Source of the DNA: Micromonospora narathiwatensis
Lineage (GTDB): Bacteria; Actinomycetota; Actinomycetes; Mycobacteriales; Micromonosporaceae
Assembly: GCF_900089605.1 (NCBI RefSeq)
Contig: NZ_LT594324.1
Location: 434,001-498,000 of the forward strand
Length of the DNA: 64,000 nucleotides
Direction of reading: 5' to 3'
The notes below the pieces were generated by a model. It was not told the DNA's origin. It saw only the letters and a program-made list of their open reading frames with translations, and did not search any database. The first letter of the stretch is position 1. Every line of letters starts with the position of its first letter. The position numbers were made by a program, and so were the translations under genes. Shown piece after piece: positions 9,291 to 18,460 of the stretch.

Positions 9291-10568
9291 GTGGCGGTCA
9301 TCGATCTGGGTGAGCTGCGTGACGAGGCGCCCCCCGACCCGCCAACCCGGCCACCGCGGGCCGCCGGCCGCCCGTACCGGTTCGTCGTGGTGCTGCTGGC
9401 GGCGTTGGCCACCCTCGCCGGCGCGGCGCCCGCACCCCGCCGGATCGCCGCCACCGTGCCGGGTGGTCCCGCCGCCGCGGCGTTCGTCGTCGATGACCGG
9501 GTGTACGTGGTGGAGGCCGTCGACCCGGAGCGCGGAACCGGCCGCCGGCTGGTCGCGTACCGGCTGGCGGCGGATCGGCCGCGGACGCTGTGGCGGACCT
9601 CGTTGCCCGGCACCGGCGTCGTCGATCTGGCCTGGGCGGTGGACGGGATGCTGCTGCTGATCGGCCGGACCGCCAACGACGCGGGGTGGGAGGCGATGGC
9701 TCTCGACGCCGCGACCGGCCGGCTCGGCTGGCGGCACCCCGGGGTGGCCTTCCCGACGGGCGACATCGTGCTCCTGCGGACCAGTGATGGCGACGGCGCC
9801 CAAGAGACCCGCCGGCTCGACGTCCGCACCGGAAGGACACTGTGGTCGGTGCCGACGAACTCGGCCGAGCCGCACAACGATTGGGGACCGGCCGGGGTCG
9901 AGCGGGTGGTGCTGGTGCACGACTCCGGCACGACGGAGGTCCTCGACGCCACCTCCGGCGCCCGGCTGCTCGCCCGTGACCTGCGTACCGGTGAGCCGCC
10001 CCGGCGACAGCGGACGGTGGTGGCCGCCGGCCTGCTGCTCGTGCTCGACGATGCCGGCGGCACGGTGACCAGCTACGACCTGGACCGGCTGGAGCAACGC
10101 TGGAGCGTCTCGCTGCCGCAGGCCGACTACGCCGACCGGTGCGGCCGGTCGCTCTGCGCCTACCAATACCCGAGCGGGATGTGGGTGCTCGACCCGGCCA
10201 CCGGCGCGACCCGGTGGACCGACCCGCGCTGGACGGCGTCGGCGGAGGCTGTGGCTGACGGGCTGCTGCTGGTCGCCGAGCAGACGCTCACCTCGCCCGT
10301 GCTGGCCGTGGTGGAGGAGACCACCGGCCGGCTCGTCGCCGAGCTCGGCAAGTGGCAGGTGGTCCCGCGCGTCGACAGGGACGGCCCGATGACCGCGGTA
10401 CGGCTGGGCCGCAACGGTCGGCTGCTCGTCGCCGAACTGGACCCGGCGGCCGGGCAGGCCCGGATCCGCGACGCCCTGCCCGGCGCCGTCGGGGACTGCC
10501 GGGCCGGCGCGACACTGCTCGTCTGCCACCGGATCGACGGCAGCTTCGTGCTGTTGCGGAACCCGTGA
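9291..10568 (+). CDS. Membrane-anchored PQQ-type beta-propeller protein (paralog 1)
   Basis: The product (about 425 residues) has a proline-rich cytoplasmic tail, one membrane segment (RFVVVLLAALATLAGAAP) and a long extracytoplasmic part. That part has repeated blades of the kind LDAATGRLGWRHP, LDVRTGRTLWSVP and LDPATGATRWTDP, the PQQ/quinoprotein-like pattern in which an Asp-x-x-Thr-Gly turn is followed by a Trp. No PQQ-binding residues can be assigned, so a scaffold or binding role is more likely than dehydrogenase activity. GTG at 9291 is preferred because gagagggg lies at proper spacing; an in-frame GTG at 9285 is possible. The next gene overlaps its stop and is a paralog. Confidence 0.8.
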   Translation: MAVIDLGELRDEAPPDPPTRPPRAAGRPYRFVVVLLAALATLAGAAPAPRRIAATVPGGPAAAAFVVDDRVYVVEAVDPERGTGRRLVAYRLAADRPRTLWRTSLPGTGVVDLAWAVDGMLLLIGRTANDAGWEAMALDAATGRLGWRHPGVAFPTGDIVLLRTSDGDGAQETRRLDVRTGRTLWSVPTNSAEPHNDWGPAGVERVVLVHDSGTTEVLDATSGARLLARDLRTGEPPRRQRTVVAAGLLLVLDDAGGTVTSYDLDRLEQRWSVSLPQADYADRCGRSLCAYQYPSGMWVLDPATGATRWTDPRWTASAEAVADGLLLVAEQTLTSPVLAVVEETTGRLVAELGKWQVVPRVDRDGPMTAVRLGRNGRLLVAELDPAAGQARIRDALPGAVGDCRAGATLLVCHRIDGSFVLLRNP

Positions 10569-11848
10569 ACCGGATGATCGAGCTGGGGGAACTGCGGCAC
10601 GGCGACGAGCCCGAGCCGCCACCGCAGCCGCGCCGGCCCCCGACGGCATCGGCCCGGTTGGCGGCGCTCTGCTGTGCCGTGCTGCTCACCCTGGCCGGGG
10701 CCGCGCCGGTGCCCGATCAACCGTCCGGCGTCTCTGTGCCGGCCCCGCGGAACGCCAACTTCCTGGTTCTCGCCGACCGGCTGGTGACGGCCGGCGGGCC
10801 GGGCACGGCCGATCCCGGCGACCGGCTGGTCAGCGGGTACCGGTTGCCCGACGGCGCGCCGGTGTGGCGGTTCAGCCTGCCCGTCGGCGACGAGTTGTTC
10901 GGGTTGTGGACGGTGGCCGACCTGGTGCTGGTGGCGAGCAACCCGGCGGGCTTCCCGGGCGACGTCCGCACCGTCGCCCTGGACCCGCGCACCGGCGCGA
11001 CGCGCTGGCGGCAGCCCGGCCACCCGACGCCGACCCAGGCGGGCGGGGTGATCTTCGACTCGCCCGGCACCGACGGTACGGGCGTGCTCCGGGCGGTCGA
11101 CCCGGCGACCGGAAAGCTCCGGTGGTCGCTCCCGTTGGCCGGCAAGGGGCCGATGTACGGGTACGGGAGCCGGGGCGTGACGGCGCTGGTGCTGGTCGGC
11201 GGCGACGGGCTGGTCGAGGTGTACGACGTCGACTCCGGCGCGCTGCGGCGGGCCGGCCGGCTGCCTCCGGCCGTCGACCGGGCGTACCGGTTGACGCACG
11301 TGCTGGGCGACCTGCTGCTGGTCGGCGACGCGTCGGGCACGGCCGCCGCGTACGGCCTGGACCGGCTGGACCGACGGTGGACCCTTCCGTGGCAGCCGGC
11401 GGGCGACACCTGGTTCACCGACTGCGCCGAGGTGGTCTGCCTGAGCGGCCGGTCGGCCGGCCTGCGGGCGTACGACGCGGCCACCGGCCGTCCCCGCTGG
11501 CACGCCGACCGCTGGCGCGACGCCATCCCCGTCGACGGCCGGCTGCTCGTCGCTCCCGACGACTGGCGGGCGGAGGACCTGGCGGTGCTCGACGCCGGCA
11601 CCGGGCGCACCCTGGCCCGGCTGGGCCGCTGGCGGTTGGCCGACTTCGTCCCGAACCGGTCCCGGCCGCTCGGCTCGCGCCCCGTCAGCGGGGGCCGCAC
11701 GCTGGTGGCGGAGCTGGACGTGCCGGCCGGTCAGGTCCGGATGCTCGCGGTGCTTCCCGGCTTCTGGAGCGAGTGCGCCACCGCCGCCGCCGTGCTGGTC
11801 TGCAAGCAGCCGGCCGGTGGGCTGGTGATCTGGCCGCTGGAGCGGTGA
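10565..11848 (+). CDS. Membrane-anchored PQQ-type beta-propeller protein (paralog 2)
   Basis: This tandem paralog of the 9291 gene starts in a GTGA overlap with its stop, which implies translational coupling; an ATG nine bases later is an alternative start. Both proteins begin with the motif (V/M)I(D/E)LGELR, then a proline-rich stretch, then a membrane segment (LAALCCAVLLTLAGAAP). The exposed part carries blades such as LDPRTGATRWRQP, VDPATGKLRWSLP and YDAATGRPRWHAD. Near the end both have paired cysteines (DCAEVVCLSG; ECATAAAVLVCKQ) likely to form disulfides outside the membrane. The function is unknown; the pair is divergent from the membrane protein at 7323-9185. Confidence 0.8.
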   Translation: MNRMIELGELRHGDEPEPPPQPRRPPTASARLAALCCAVLLTLAGAAPVPDQPSGVSVPAPRNANFLVLADRLVTAGGPGTADPGDRLVSGYRLPDGAPVWRFSLPVGDELFGLWTVADLVLVASNPAGFPGDVRTVALDPRTGATRWRQPGHPTPTQAGGVIFDSPGTDGTGVLRAVDPATGKLRWSLPLAGKGPMYGYGSRGVTALVLVGGDGLVEVYDVDSGALRRAGRLPPAVDRAYRLTHVLGDLLLVGDASGTAAAYGLDRLDRRWTLPWQPAGDTWFTDCAEVVCLSGRSAGLRAYDAATGRPRWHADRWRDAIPVDGRLLVAPDDWRAEDLAVLDAGTGRTLARLGRWRLADFVPNRSRPLGSRPVSGGRTLVAELDVPAGQVRMLAVLPGFWSECATAAAVLVCKQPAGGLVIWPLER

Positions 11849-11849
11849 G

Positions 11850-13046
11850 TCACCAGTTGGCCTGGGCGGGCGCCGGGGGCAGCGGCACCGAGCCCGGCCG
11901 GACCACGTACGCGACGCCGCCGCTGCCGGCCTGCCAGGCCGCCTCGAACGGCGCCCGTGGCACGGTCCGGCGTACCGCCTCGTCGTCCGGGGCGTACGGG
12001 TCGTTGAGCACCGGGTCGCCGTCGGCGGTGAAGCCGACCAGCACCATCAGGTGTCCCCGGGTGGCGTAGTCCAGCCCCGGCACCTGGCCGGCGGTGAAGG
12101 CGGCGGAGAGGATCAGCGGGATGCCGGCGGCGACGAACCGCTCCGCCTCGGTCAGGCCCCGCAGCCGGGTGACGAAGGCGTCCACCCCGTGCCGGCCCGC
12201 GTACGCGGTGTTGAACGCCCAGTTCCCGGCCCCCGCGTACGCGTGGTCGTAGCAGTGTCGGGCGGCGTGCACCACCACCGGCCGGGGGCCGGGCGGGTCG
12301 ACCCAGGCGTACCGGTCGGGGGTGGGGCCGGCGCCCCAGAAGTCCAGCACCATCGAGACGCAGGTGGGGCTGCACCAGGAGTCCCCGCCGCCGCCCCAGC
12401 GGGTCTCCCCGCCGGCGTGCAGTCGCTGCGCGTAGCGGGGCACGTCGAGCACCCGCCCCCGGGCGTCGACGTCGTCCGCCCCCGTCGCCTCGTCGGCCGG
12501 GTCGGCCGGCGCGTCGGTCGAGGCGACCGCGCCGACGGTCCGCAGCACCGGACCGGCCGTGGCGTCGCAGCGGCGGAACAGGGTGACCCGGAGCTGCCAG
12601 CCGTTGACCCGCGCCGCCGCGACGCGCAGCACGTCGACAGTCACCCGCGCGTCGTCGCCGGTCTGCCCGGGCACCGAGCTGCGGTGGATGGCGGTGTCGT
12701 CGGCGGCCCAGTGGCCCAGCACGTACCAGTCGGTGGCCGGCGCGTCCTCGTGCCAGCCGCGCGCCTCCACCCGGAGCCAGCAGCCCTCCGGGGTGTCGGC
12801 GGTCCACGACGGTACGATCTCGTCGACCGTGAAGCCCGCCCGGACCACCGGGGACGTCCAGGCGGCCCGCTCGTACCCGGCGGTGACGCCGGTGTGCGGG
12901 TCGGTGTGCTCGATCCGGCCGGCCGGGCCGGCGACCACCAGGCCGTCCGCGCCGGCGGCCACCCCGTCGACCGTGCCCAGGGCGAGGTCCTGCGGGAAGC
13001 GGAAACGGCGGTACGCCACGTCCCGCCGGGCGGCCGTTCCGGTCAT
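11850..13046 (-). CDS. C39-like cysteine peptidase family protein
   Basis: The C-terminal half is a papain-like C39/C70-type domain: Cys225 in DSWCSPTC, His332 in TRGHLMVLVGF and Asp349 in VLNDPYAP give the Cys-His-Asp triad in the right order. The N-terminal 200 residues look like a beta-rich substrate-recognition domain. No signal peptide or membrane segment is seen and no ABC transporter is fused or adjacent, unlike the bacteriocin-processing C39 enzymes. The ATG at 13046 has a good AAGGAG seven bases upstream. It converges on the propeller paralog at 11848 with almost no gap. The target is unknown. Confidence 0.85.
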   Translation of the reverse strand: MTGTAARRDVAYRRFRFPQDLALGTVDGVAAGADGLVVAGPAGRIEHTDPHTGVTAGYERAAWTSPVVRAGFTVDEIVPSWTADTPEGCWLRVEARGWHEDAPATDWYVLGHWAADDTAIHRSSVPGQTGDDARVTVDVLRVAAARVNGWQLRVTLFRRCDATAGPVLRTVGAVASTDAPADPADEATGADDVDARGRVLDVPRYAQRLHAGGETRWGGGGDSWCSPTCVSMVLDFWGAGPTPDRYAWVDPPGPRPVVVHAARHCYDHAYAGAGNWAFNTAYAGRHGVDAFVTRLRGLTEAERFVAAGIPLILSAAFTAGQVPGLDYATRGHLMVLVGFTADGDPVLNDPYAPDDEAVRRTVPRAPFEAAWQAGSGGVAYVVRPGSVPLPPAPAQANW

Positions 13047-13173
13047 CGGCAGCTCCTTGTCGCCGGTTGCCGGGAAGCATGGCGTACCCGAAGGTTTTTT
13101 GCAACGACGGCGAGGGACGCTTGGTTGGCGGCCGGCACTAGGTTGTCGGGAGGTCACGAGGCGGGAGGCCGGG

Positions 13174-13845
13174 ATGCGGGTACTGGTGGTGGAGGACGAG
13201 CGGAACCTCGCCGACGCGATCGTGCGCGGGCTGCGCAAGCGCGGCATGGCCGTGGACGTCGCCTACGACGGCGACACCGGGCACGAGGCCGCCTTCGTCA
13301 CCCGGTACGACGTGGTGATCCTGGACCGGGACCTGCCCGGCGTGCCCGGCGACCGGATCTGCGCCGACCTGGCCGCCTCCGGCACCCTGACCCGGGTGCT
13401 GATGCTGACCGCCAGCGGCACGGTCGCCGACCGGGTCGAGGGGTTGCAGCTCGGCGCCGACGACTACCTGCCCAAGCCGTTCGCCTTCGACGAGTTGGTC
13501 GCCCGGGTGCAGGCGCTCGGCCGGCGGGCCACCCCGGCCGCCCCGCCGGTGCTGGCGCTGGCCGACCTGGTGCTCGACCCGGCCCGCCGGGTGGTGGCCC
13601 GTGGCGGCGTGCCGGTCGAGCTCACCAACAAGGAGTTCGGCGTGCTGGCCGAGCTGCTCAAGGCACGCGGCGCGGTGGTCTCCAGCGAGGAGCTGCTGGA
13701 GCGGGTCTGGGACGCGAACACCGACCCGTTCACCACGATCGTCCGGGTCACCGTCATGACGCTGCGCAAGAAGCTCGGCGACCCGCCACTGATCGAGACG
13801 GTGGTCGGGGCCGGCTACCGCACCGCCGAGGAGAGGTCAGCGTGA
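13174..13845 (+). CDS. OmpR/PhoB-type response regulator
   Basis: The receiver domain (1-118) has the acidic pocket VVEDE, phospho-acceptor Asp51 (VVILDRDLPG), Thr79 and Lys101 (LPKPF). The DNA-binding winged helix (about 130-220) has ELTNKEFGVLAELL and the recognition segment TTIVRVTVMTLRKKLG. At 223 residues it is full length. The start ATG follows GGGAGG by about five bases. Its stop overlaps the histidine kinase start by four bases, so the two are co-translated. The signal and regulon are not visible here. Confidence 0.95.
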   Translation: MRVLVVEDERNLADAIVRGLRKRGMAVDVAYDGDTGHEAAFVTRYDVVILDRDLPGVPGDRICADLAASGTLTRVLMLTASGTVADRVEGLQLGADDYLPKPFAFDELVARVQALGRRATPAAPPVLALADLVLDPARRVVARGGVPVELTNKEFGVLAELLKARGAVVSSEELLERVWDANTDPFTTIVRVTVMTLRKKLGDPPLIETVVGAGYRTAEERSA

Positions 13846-14999
13846 CTCGGTTGAGGATGCGGCCCACCCTGCGGCTGCGGCTCACCCTGCTCAACGGGGT
13901 GCTGCTGGTCGGGGCCGGGGCGATCATGGTGTTGCTGGCCTGGCTGCTGCTCCGGGACGGGCTGCGCCCGGCCGACGACCTGCGGCCCGGCACGACGGTG
14001 CTGCTCGCCGACGGCCGCACGCTCGAAGCCGGGCAGTGGCAGGGGCAACTGGTCGACGCGGCCTCACGGGAGCTGCTGCTCAAGGGCCTGGGGGCGCTGC
14101 TCGCGATCAGCGTGGTCGGCGTCGCTGGGGCGTACCTGGTGGCCGGGCGGGCGCTGCGCCCGCTGCACCAGGTCACCGCCACCGCCCGCCGGCTCGGCGA
14201 GGCCACCCTGGACCAGCGGATCGGCTGGTCGGGCGCCGACGACGAGGTGGCCGAGCTGGCCAAGACCTTCGACGCGATGCTGGACCGGATCGCCACCGCC
14301 TTCGAGGCGCAGAAGCGCTTCGTGGCCAACGCCTCGCACGAGCTGCGTACCCCGCTCGCGGTGATGCGGACCGAGATCGACGTGACGCTCAGCGACGACG
14401 AGTCGGACATCGCCGACTACCGCCGGATGGCCACCGTGGTCCGGGACGCCTCGGGGCGGGCGAACGGCCTGGTCGACGCGTTGCTGGTGCTGGCCCGCAG
14501 CGAGGCGCAGGCCGGGCGTCGGCTGGCCCGCCGCGTCGAGGGTGACCTCGCGGTGGGCGTCGCCAACGCCCTCTCGGCGATGGCCGGCGAGGTGGAGCGG
14601 ATCGGCCTGAAGGTGCACACCGCGCTGCGTCCGGCACCGGTGGTCGGTGACCCGGGGCTGCTCGACCGGCTGGCCGGCAACCTGGTGGAGAACGCCGTCC
14701 GCTACAACCACCTGCACGGTCGGCTGTGGATCCGGACCGGCAGCGACGGGCCACGGTCCTGGCTGGTGGTCGGGAACACCGGCTTCGAGGTCGCCCCGGC
14801 CGACGTGCCGGGGCTGTTCGAGCCGTTCCGCCGCGGCGGCCAGGAGCGTACCGGCGCACGCGGTTCCGGCCTGGGGCTCTCCATCGTCCGGGCGGTCTGC
14901 GACGCGCACGGCGGCACCGTCAAGGCGGTCGCCCAGCCGGGCGGCGGGCTGGAGGTGAGCGTCATCCTGCCCTCCGCGGACGCCCCCGCCGCCACCTGA
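13842..14999 (+). CDS. Membrane sensor histidine kinase
   Basis: It is 385 residues long with GTG start overlapping the regulator stop (GTGA). Two membrane segments (about 13-37 and 80-101) bracket a small external loop of about 40 residues. A HAMP linker, the HisKA box with His166 in VANASHELRTPL, an N box (ENAVRYN) and G boxes (GSGLGLSIVRAV) follow. It should autophosphorylate His166 and pass phosphate to Asp51 of the partner regulator. The tiny sensor loop argues for a membrane or envelope cue rather than a large ligand. A small hairpin follows at 15048-15062. Bases 15000-15254 hold no gene. Confidence 0.95.
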   Translation: MTRLRMRPTLRLRLTLLNGVLLVGAGAIMVLLAWLLLRDGLRPADDLRPGTTVLLADGRTLEAGQWQGQLVDAASRELLLKGLGALLAISVVGVAGAYLVAGRALRPLHQVTATARRLGEATLDQRIGWSGADDEVAELAKTFDAMLDRIATAFEAQKRFVANASHELRTPLAVMRTEIDVTLSDDESDIADYRRMATVVRDASGRANGLVDALLVLARSEAQAGRRLARRVEGDLAVGVANALSAMAGEVERIGLKVHTALRPAPVVGDPGLLDRLAGNLVENAVRYNHLHGRLWIRTGSDGPRSWLVVGNTGFEVAPADVPGLFEPFRRGGQERTGARGSGLGLSIVRAVCDAHGGTVKAVAQPGGGLEVSVILPSADAPAAT

Positions 15000-15254
15000 C
15001 CGGCCCGCCGACCGGCGTACGTCCGACGCGGCCGACCGCCGACCTGACGGCGGGGGCCGCCGAACCACCATCCACAGTCACCTTTTCGTGTGGCCGGCCC
15101 GGCTGTCCCGTCCGGTGGCGTCGGGTGGTCGGGCGGGACCGTCGGCGTGGTCGGGCAGAAACCTGACGATCGCTGGACCGCCGGTGAGCGGTGCCTCAGG
15201 GTGTGTGGTGCGATACGCCTCACCCCGTCCGCGCACGCCCAACCGGAGCTGCCA

Positions 15255-17789
15255 GTGACCCACTCCTCGGCCTTCATGCGCCGTGCCATCGCGGTCCTCA
15301 CCACCGCCGCGCTCACCGTCGCCGGCCTGGCCACGGCCCGTCCCGCCGACGCCGCCCCCGACCACGGCACGGTGGTCAAGGCGGCGCCGTCCACCGCCTC
15401 GCCGGACATCAAGGACGGCACGGTCAACGCGATCTACGACGCCGGCGCGAAGATCATCGCGGCCGGCACCTTCACCCAGGTACGGAACCGCGGGTCCGAC
15501 GTCGACATCACCCGCAACTACATCCTCGCCTTCGACAAGGCCACCGGGACGGTGGACAACGCCTTCGCGCCGACCGTCGACGCCGAGGTGAACGCGGTGA
15601 TCGCCGGACCCACCGCCGGCACGGTCTTCGTCGCCGGCAAGTTCAACACCGTCAACGGGACCACCCGGCGCAAGGTGGCCCTGCTCAACGTCGCCACCGG
15701 CGCCCTGGTCACCAGCTTCGCCGGCCCGGCGTTCAACGGGCTGGTCAAGGACGCCGTCCTGGTCGGCAACCGGCTGCTGGTCGGTGGCATCTTCACCACC
15801 GCCGGCAACCCCAACCCGCGCGGCGGCCTCGCCTCGCTCAACGCCAGCACCGGCGCGGTGGACAACTACCTCACCACCAACCTGACCGAGCACCACAACT
15901 ACGACGGGGTCAGCGGCTCCAACGCCGGGGTCGGGGCCGAGAAGCTGGCCGTCTCGCCCGACGGCAGCCAGCTCGTGGTCATCGGCAACTTCAAAAACGC
16001 CGACGGGGTGCTCCACGACCAGATCGTCAAGCTGGACCTGGGCGCCACCGCGGCCACCGTCGCCGACTGGAACACCAGCCGGTACACCCCGCGCTGCGCC
16101 TGGTGGGCGTTCGACTCGTACATGCGTGACGTCGCGTACGCCCCGGACGGCAGCTACTTCGTGGTGGTGACGACCGGCGCCCCGAACGGGGGGACGCTCT
16201 GCGACGCCGCCGCCCGCTGGGAGTCCGGCGCCACCGGCTCCGAACTCCAGCCCACCTGGGTCGACTACAGCGGCGGCGACACCTTCCTCTCGGTCGGCAT
16301 CAGCGAGCAGGCGGTCTACGTCGGCGGGCACATCCGCTGGCTGAACAACAGCTTCGGTGGCGACAACGCCCAGGCCGGCGCGGTGGGTCGGCCCAGCATC
16401 GCCGCCCTCGACCCGCGCAGCGGCCTGCCGCTGTCGTGGAACCCGGGCCGGCACCCGCGCGGCGTCGGCGTCTCCGAGATGCTGGTCACCCCGGACGGGC
16501 TCTGGATCGGCTCGGACACCCCGTGGATCGGCAACTTCCAGTACCGCCGGGAGCGGATCGCGTTCTTCCCGCTGACCGGTGGCGCCGCGCCGCACCCCAC
16601 CACCACCGCCGCCCTGCCCGGCAACGTCTACCAGGCCGGCCTCCCGGCGCCCACGAACGTGCTGTACCGGGTCAACGCCGGCGGCCCGCTGCTCGCCTCG
16701 ACGGACAACGGACCGGACTGGGCGGCCGACGAAGGCGGCAACCCCAGCCCGTACCACAACGCGGGCAGCAACACCGCCGGCTACGGGACGGTGGGCAGCC
16801 TGGACGCCACTGTGCCGGCCGGCACGCCCGCCGCCCTCTACAGCGCCGAGCGGTGGGACCCCGCCGGGGACCCGGAGATGCGCTGGCAGTTCCCGGTGCC
16901 CGTGGGCACCGAGGTCAAGGTCCGGCTCTACCTGGCCAACCGGTACGACGGCACGTCGACCACCGGCTCGCGGGTGTTCGACGTGGCGCTGGACGGGGCG
17001 ACCGTCCTCGACCGCCTGGACCTGTCCGGCAGCGTCGGGCACAACGTCGGCACCATGCGGGAGTTCACCATCGTCAGTGACGGCTCGGTCGACATCGACT
17101 TCCGGCACCGGGTGGAGAACCCGTTGATCAACGGCATCGAGGTCGTCAAGACCGGACCGCCGCCGGCCGGCAGCCCCGACGAGATGCAGGTTCGGTCGTA
17201 CGACGGGGACACCACCGTCGGGGCCGCGAGCCCGGTGGCCAGCCCGGACGGCACCGCCTGGTCCACCGCGCGGGGCGCGTTCTGGGTCGGTGGCACGCTG
17301 TTCTACGGCATGAACGGCGCGTTGTGGCGGCGTACCTTCAACGGCACCGTCCTCGGCACGCCGTCGCTGGTCGACCCGTACCACGACGCGTACTGGGACA
17401 CCGTGGACTCGGCCTCCGGCGGCCACACGTACGCCGGGGCGACGACGAACTTCTACGCCGAGATCCCGAACGTGACCGGGATGTTCTACAGCGGTGGCCG
17501 GCTGTACTACACCCTCGGCGGGCAGGGCGGCCTCTACTGGCGCTGGTTCACCCCGGACAGCGGGGTGGTCGGCGCGGACAAGTTCACCGTCGCCGGGGTG
17601 ACCGGCTTCGCCGACGCCGGCGGGATCTTCCTGTCCGGCAACACCCTCTACAAGGTCAACCGGAGCACCGGCGACCTGTCCGCGACGGACTGGTCCGCCG
17701 GCGTGCCGACCGGCGCGTTCACCGTCCGCAGCGGCCCCGCCGTGGACGGCGTCGACTGGCGGGCGAAGGCGGTCTTCGTCGGCCCGTGA
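15255..17789 (+). CDS. Secreted beta-propeller protein with a malectin-like carbohydrate-binding domain
   Basis: The 844-residue product has a Sec signal peptide (RRAIAVLTTAALTVAGLA, cleavage near ADAA at about residue 34). Residues about 40-460 are propeller-type repeats (VNAIYDAGAKIIAAGTFT, FVAGKFNTVNG, LLVGGIFTTAGN) of the DUF5122 style. Residues about 468-632 match a malectin/di-glucose-binding fold: VLYRVNAGGP, an acidic DNGPDWAAD, then VPVGTEVKVRLYLANRY and IDFRHRVENPLINGIEVVK. A last domain of about 210 residues has further beta repeats. GTG at 15255 is chosen because GGAG lies seven bases before it. No catalytic residues are evident, so polysaccharide binding at the cell surface or outside is the likely role. 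Confidence 0.85.
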   Translation: MTHSSAFMRRAIAVLTTAALTVAGLATARPADAAPDHGTVVKAAPSTASPDIKDGTVNAIYDAGAKIIAAGTFTQVRNRGSDVDITRNYILAFDKATGTVDNAFAPTVDAEVNAVIAGPTAGTVFVAGKFNTVNGTTRRKVALLNVATGALVTSFAGPAFNGLVKDAVLVGNRLLVGGIFTTAGNPNPRGGLASLNASTGAVDNYLTTNLTEHHNYDGVSGSNAGVGAEKLAVSPDGSQLVVIGNFKNADGVLHDQIVKLDLGATAATVADWNTSRYTPRCAWWAFDSYMRDVAYAPDGSYFVVVTTGAPNGGTLCDAAARWESGATGSELQPTWVDYSGGDTFLSVGISEQAVYVGGHIRWLNNSFGGDNAQAGAVGRPSIAALDPRSGLPLSWNPGRHPRGVGVSEMLVTPDGLWIGSDTPWIGNFQYRRERIAFFPLTGGAAPHPTTTAALPGNVYQAGLPAPTNVLYRVNAGGPLLASTDNGPDWAADEGGNPSPYHNAGSNTAGYGTVGSLDATVPAGTPAALYSAERWDPAGDPEMRWQFPVPVGTEVKVRLYLANRYDGTSTTGSRVFDVALDGATVLDRLDLSGSVGHNVGTMREFTIVSDGSVDIDFRHRVENPLINGIEVVKTGPPPAGSPDEMQVRSYDGDTTVGAASPVASPDGTAWSTARGAFWVGGTLFYGMNGALWRRTFNGTVLGTPSLVDPYHDAYWDTVDSASGGHTYAGATTNFYAEIPNVTGMFYSGGRLYYTLGGQGGLYWRWFTPDSGVVGADKFTVAGVTGFADAGGIFLSGNTLYKVNRSTGDLSATDWSAGVPTGAFTVRSGPAVDGVDWRAKAVFVGP

Positions 17790-17804
17790 CCGGGTGACCC
17801 GCCC

Positions 17805-17834
17805 GGCCCGGCCCCGCACCAGCGGGGCCGGGCC
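17805..17834 (+). terminator. Terminator hairpin after the malectin-domain gene
   Basis: GGCCCGGCCCCGC (17805-17817) pairs perfectly with GCGGGGCCGGGCC (17822-17834) around a four-base loop, starting 15 bases after the stop. No T-run follows, as is common in actinobacteria. Confidence 0.8.
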
Positions 17835-18010
17835 GGCGGCGTTAAACCGCCTTGTGCGCGGGGTGGGGGCGGTGACATGATCTTCCGCGTCAGCCCGACG
17901 CGTGGAAGGGGGTGTGGTCGATGTCCACCGTGAACAGTCCCGCGCCCCGCCCTGGTCCCCGCTGACACGGTCCACTCCCCCGGGGCGCACTCCGATCAGG
18001 AGGAAGCACC

Positions 18011-18397
18011 GTGAGTGCACAGATCCACTGCGTGACCTGCGAGACCGACGACCCGTACGCCCTGGCGAGCTGGTGGGCCGAGGTGCTCGACCGGAAGCTG
18101 CACGACGACGACCACCCGGGCGACCCCGAGGCCGTGCTCGTCGCGCCCGACGGGCACGGTCCCGACCTGCTCTTCGTACGGGTGGGGGAGCGGCACGGCA
18201 AGGGCGCGTTCCACCTCGACCTGCACCCGGCCGACGGCACCCGGGACGCCGAGGTCGAACGGCTGCTCGGCCTCGGCGCCACCCTGGTCGCCGACCGGCG
18301 TCGGCCGGACGGCACCGGCTGGGTGGTGCTGGCCGACCCGGAGGGCAACGAGTTCTGCGTCTGCCGTGGTCCGGCGGAACGGGCCGCGGCGCACTGA
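18011..18397 (+). CDS. VOC (glyoxalase/dioxygenase superfamily) protein
   Basis: The 128 residues form one vicinal-oxygen-chelate unit of two beta-alpha-beta-beta-beta modules. The first opens with CVTCETDDPYALASWWAEVLDRK; the second contains FHLDLHPADG and ends WVVLADPEGNEFCVC, typical of the glyoxalase-like group that includes many Streptomyces proteins. Metal ligand candidates are His7, His70-72 and the Glu near the C-terminal NEF, but they are not sure. The substrate is unknown; the family includes antibiotic-binding and isomerase members. GTG at 18011 has a strong aggagg upstream. It ends at a strong bidirectional hairpin. Confidence 0.82.
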   Translation: MSAQIHCVTCETDDPYALASWWAEVLDRKLHDDDHPGDPEAVLVAPDGHGPDLLFVRVGERHGKGAFHLDLHPADGTRDAEVERLLGLGATLVADRRRPDGTGWVVLADPEGNEFCVCRGPAERAAAH

Positions 18398-18407
18398 TCC
18401 GCACAGC

Positions 18408-18444
18408 GAACCGGGCCCCCACCAGCCTGGCGGGGGCCCGGTTC
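18408..18444. terminator. Strong bidirectional terminator
   Basis: GAACCGGGCCCCC (18408-18420) pairs perfectly with GGGGGCCCGGTTC (18432-18444). It lies between the converging stops of the VOC gene and the 258-residue membrane protein gene. Confidence 0.85.
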
Positions 18445-18460
18445 ACCGATCAGGTGAAGG

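Noticed and set aside
9186..10649. Upstream extension of the 7323-9185 minus-strand gene
   Set aside because: It lies antisense to a clear propeller gene and has shadow composition; a GTG with TACGAT upstream fits the homology boundary.
11850..13046. C39 protein considered as a bacteriocin-processing transporter
   Set aside because: There are no membrane segments or ABC ATPase domain, and no precursor peptide gene is adjacent.
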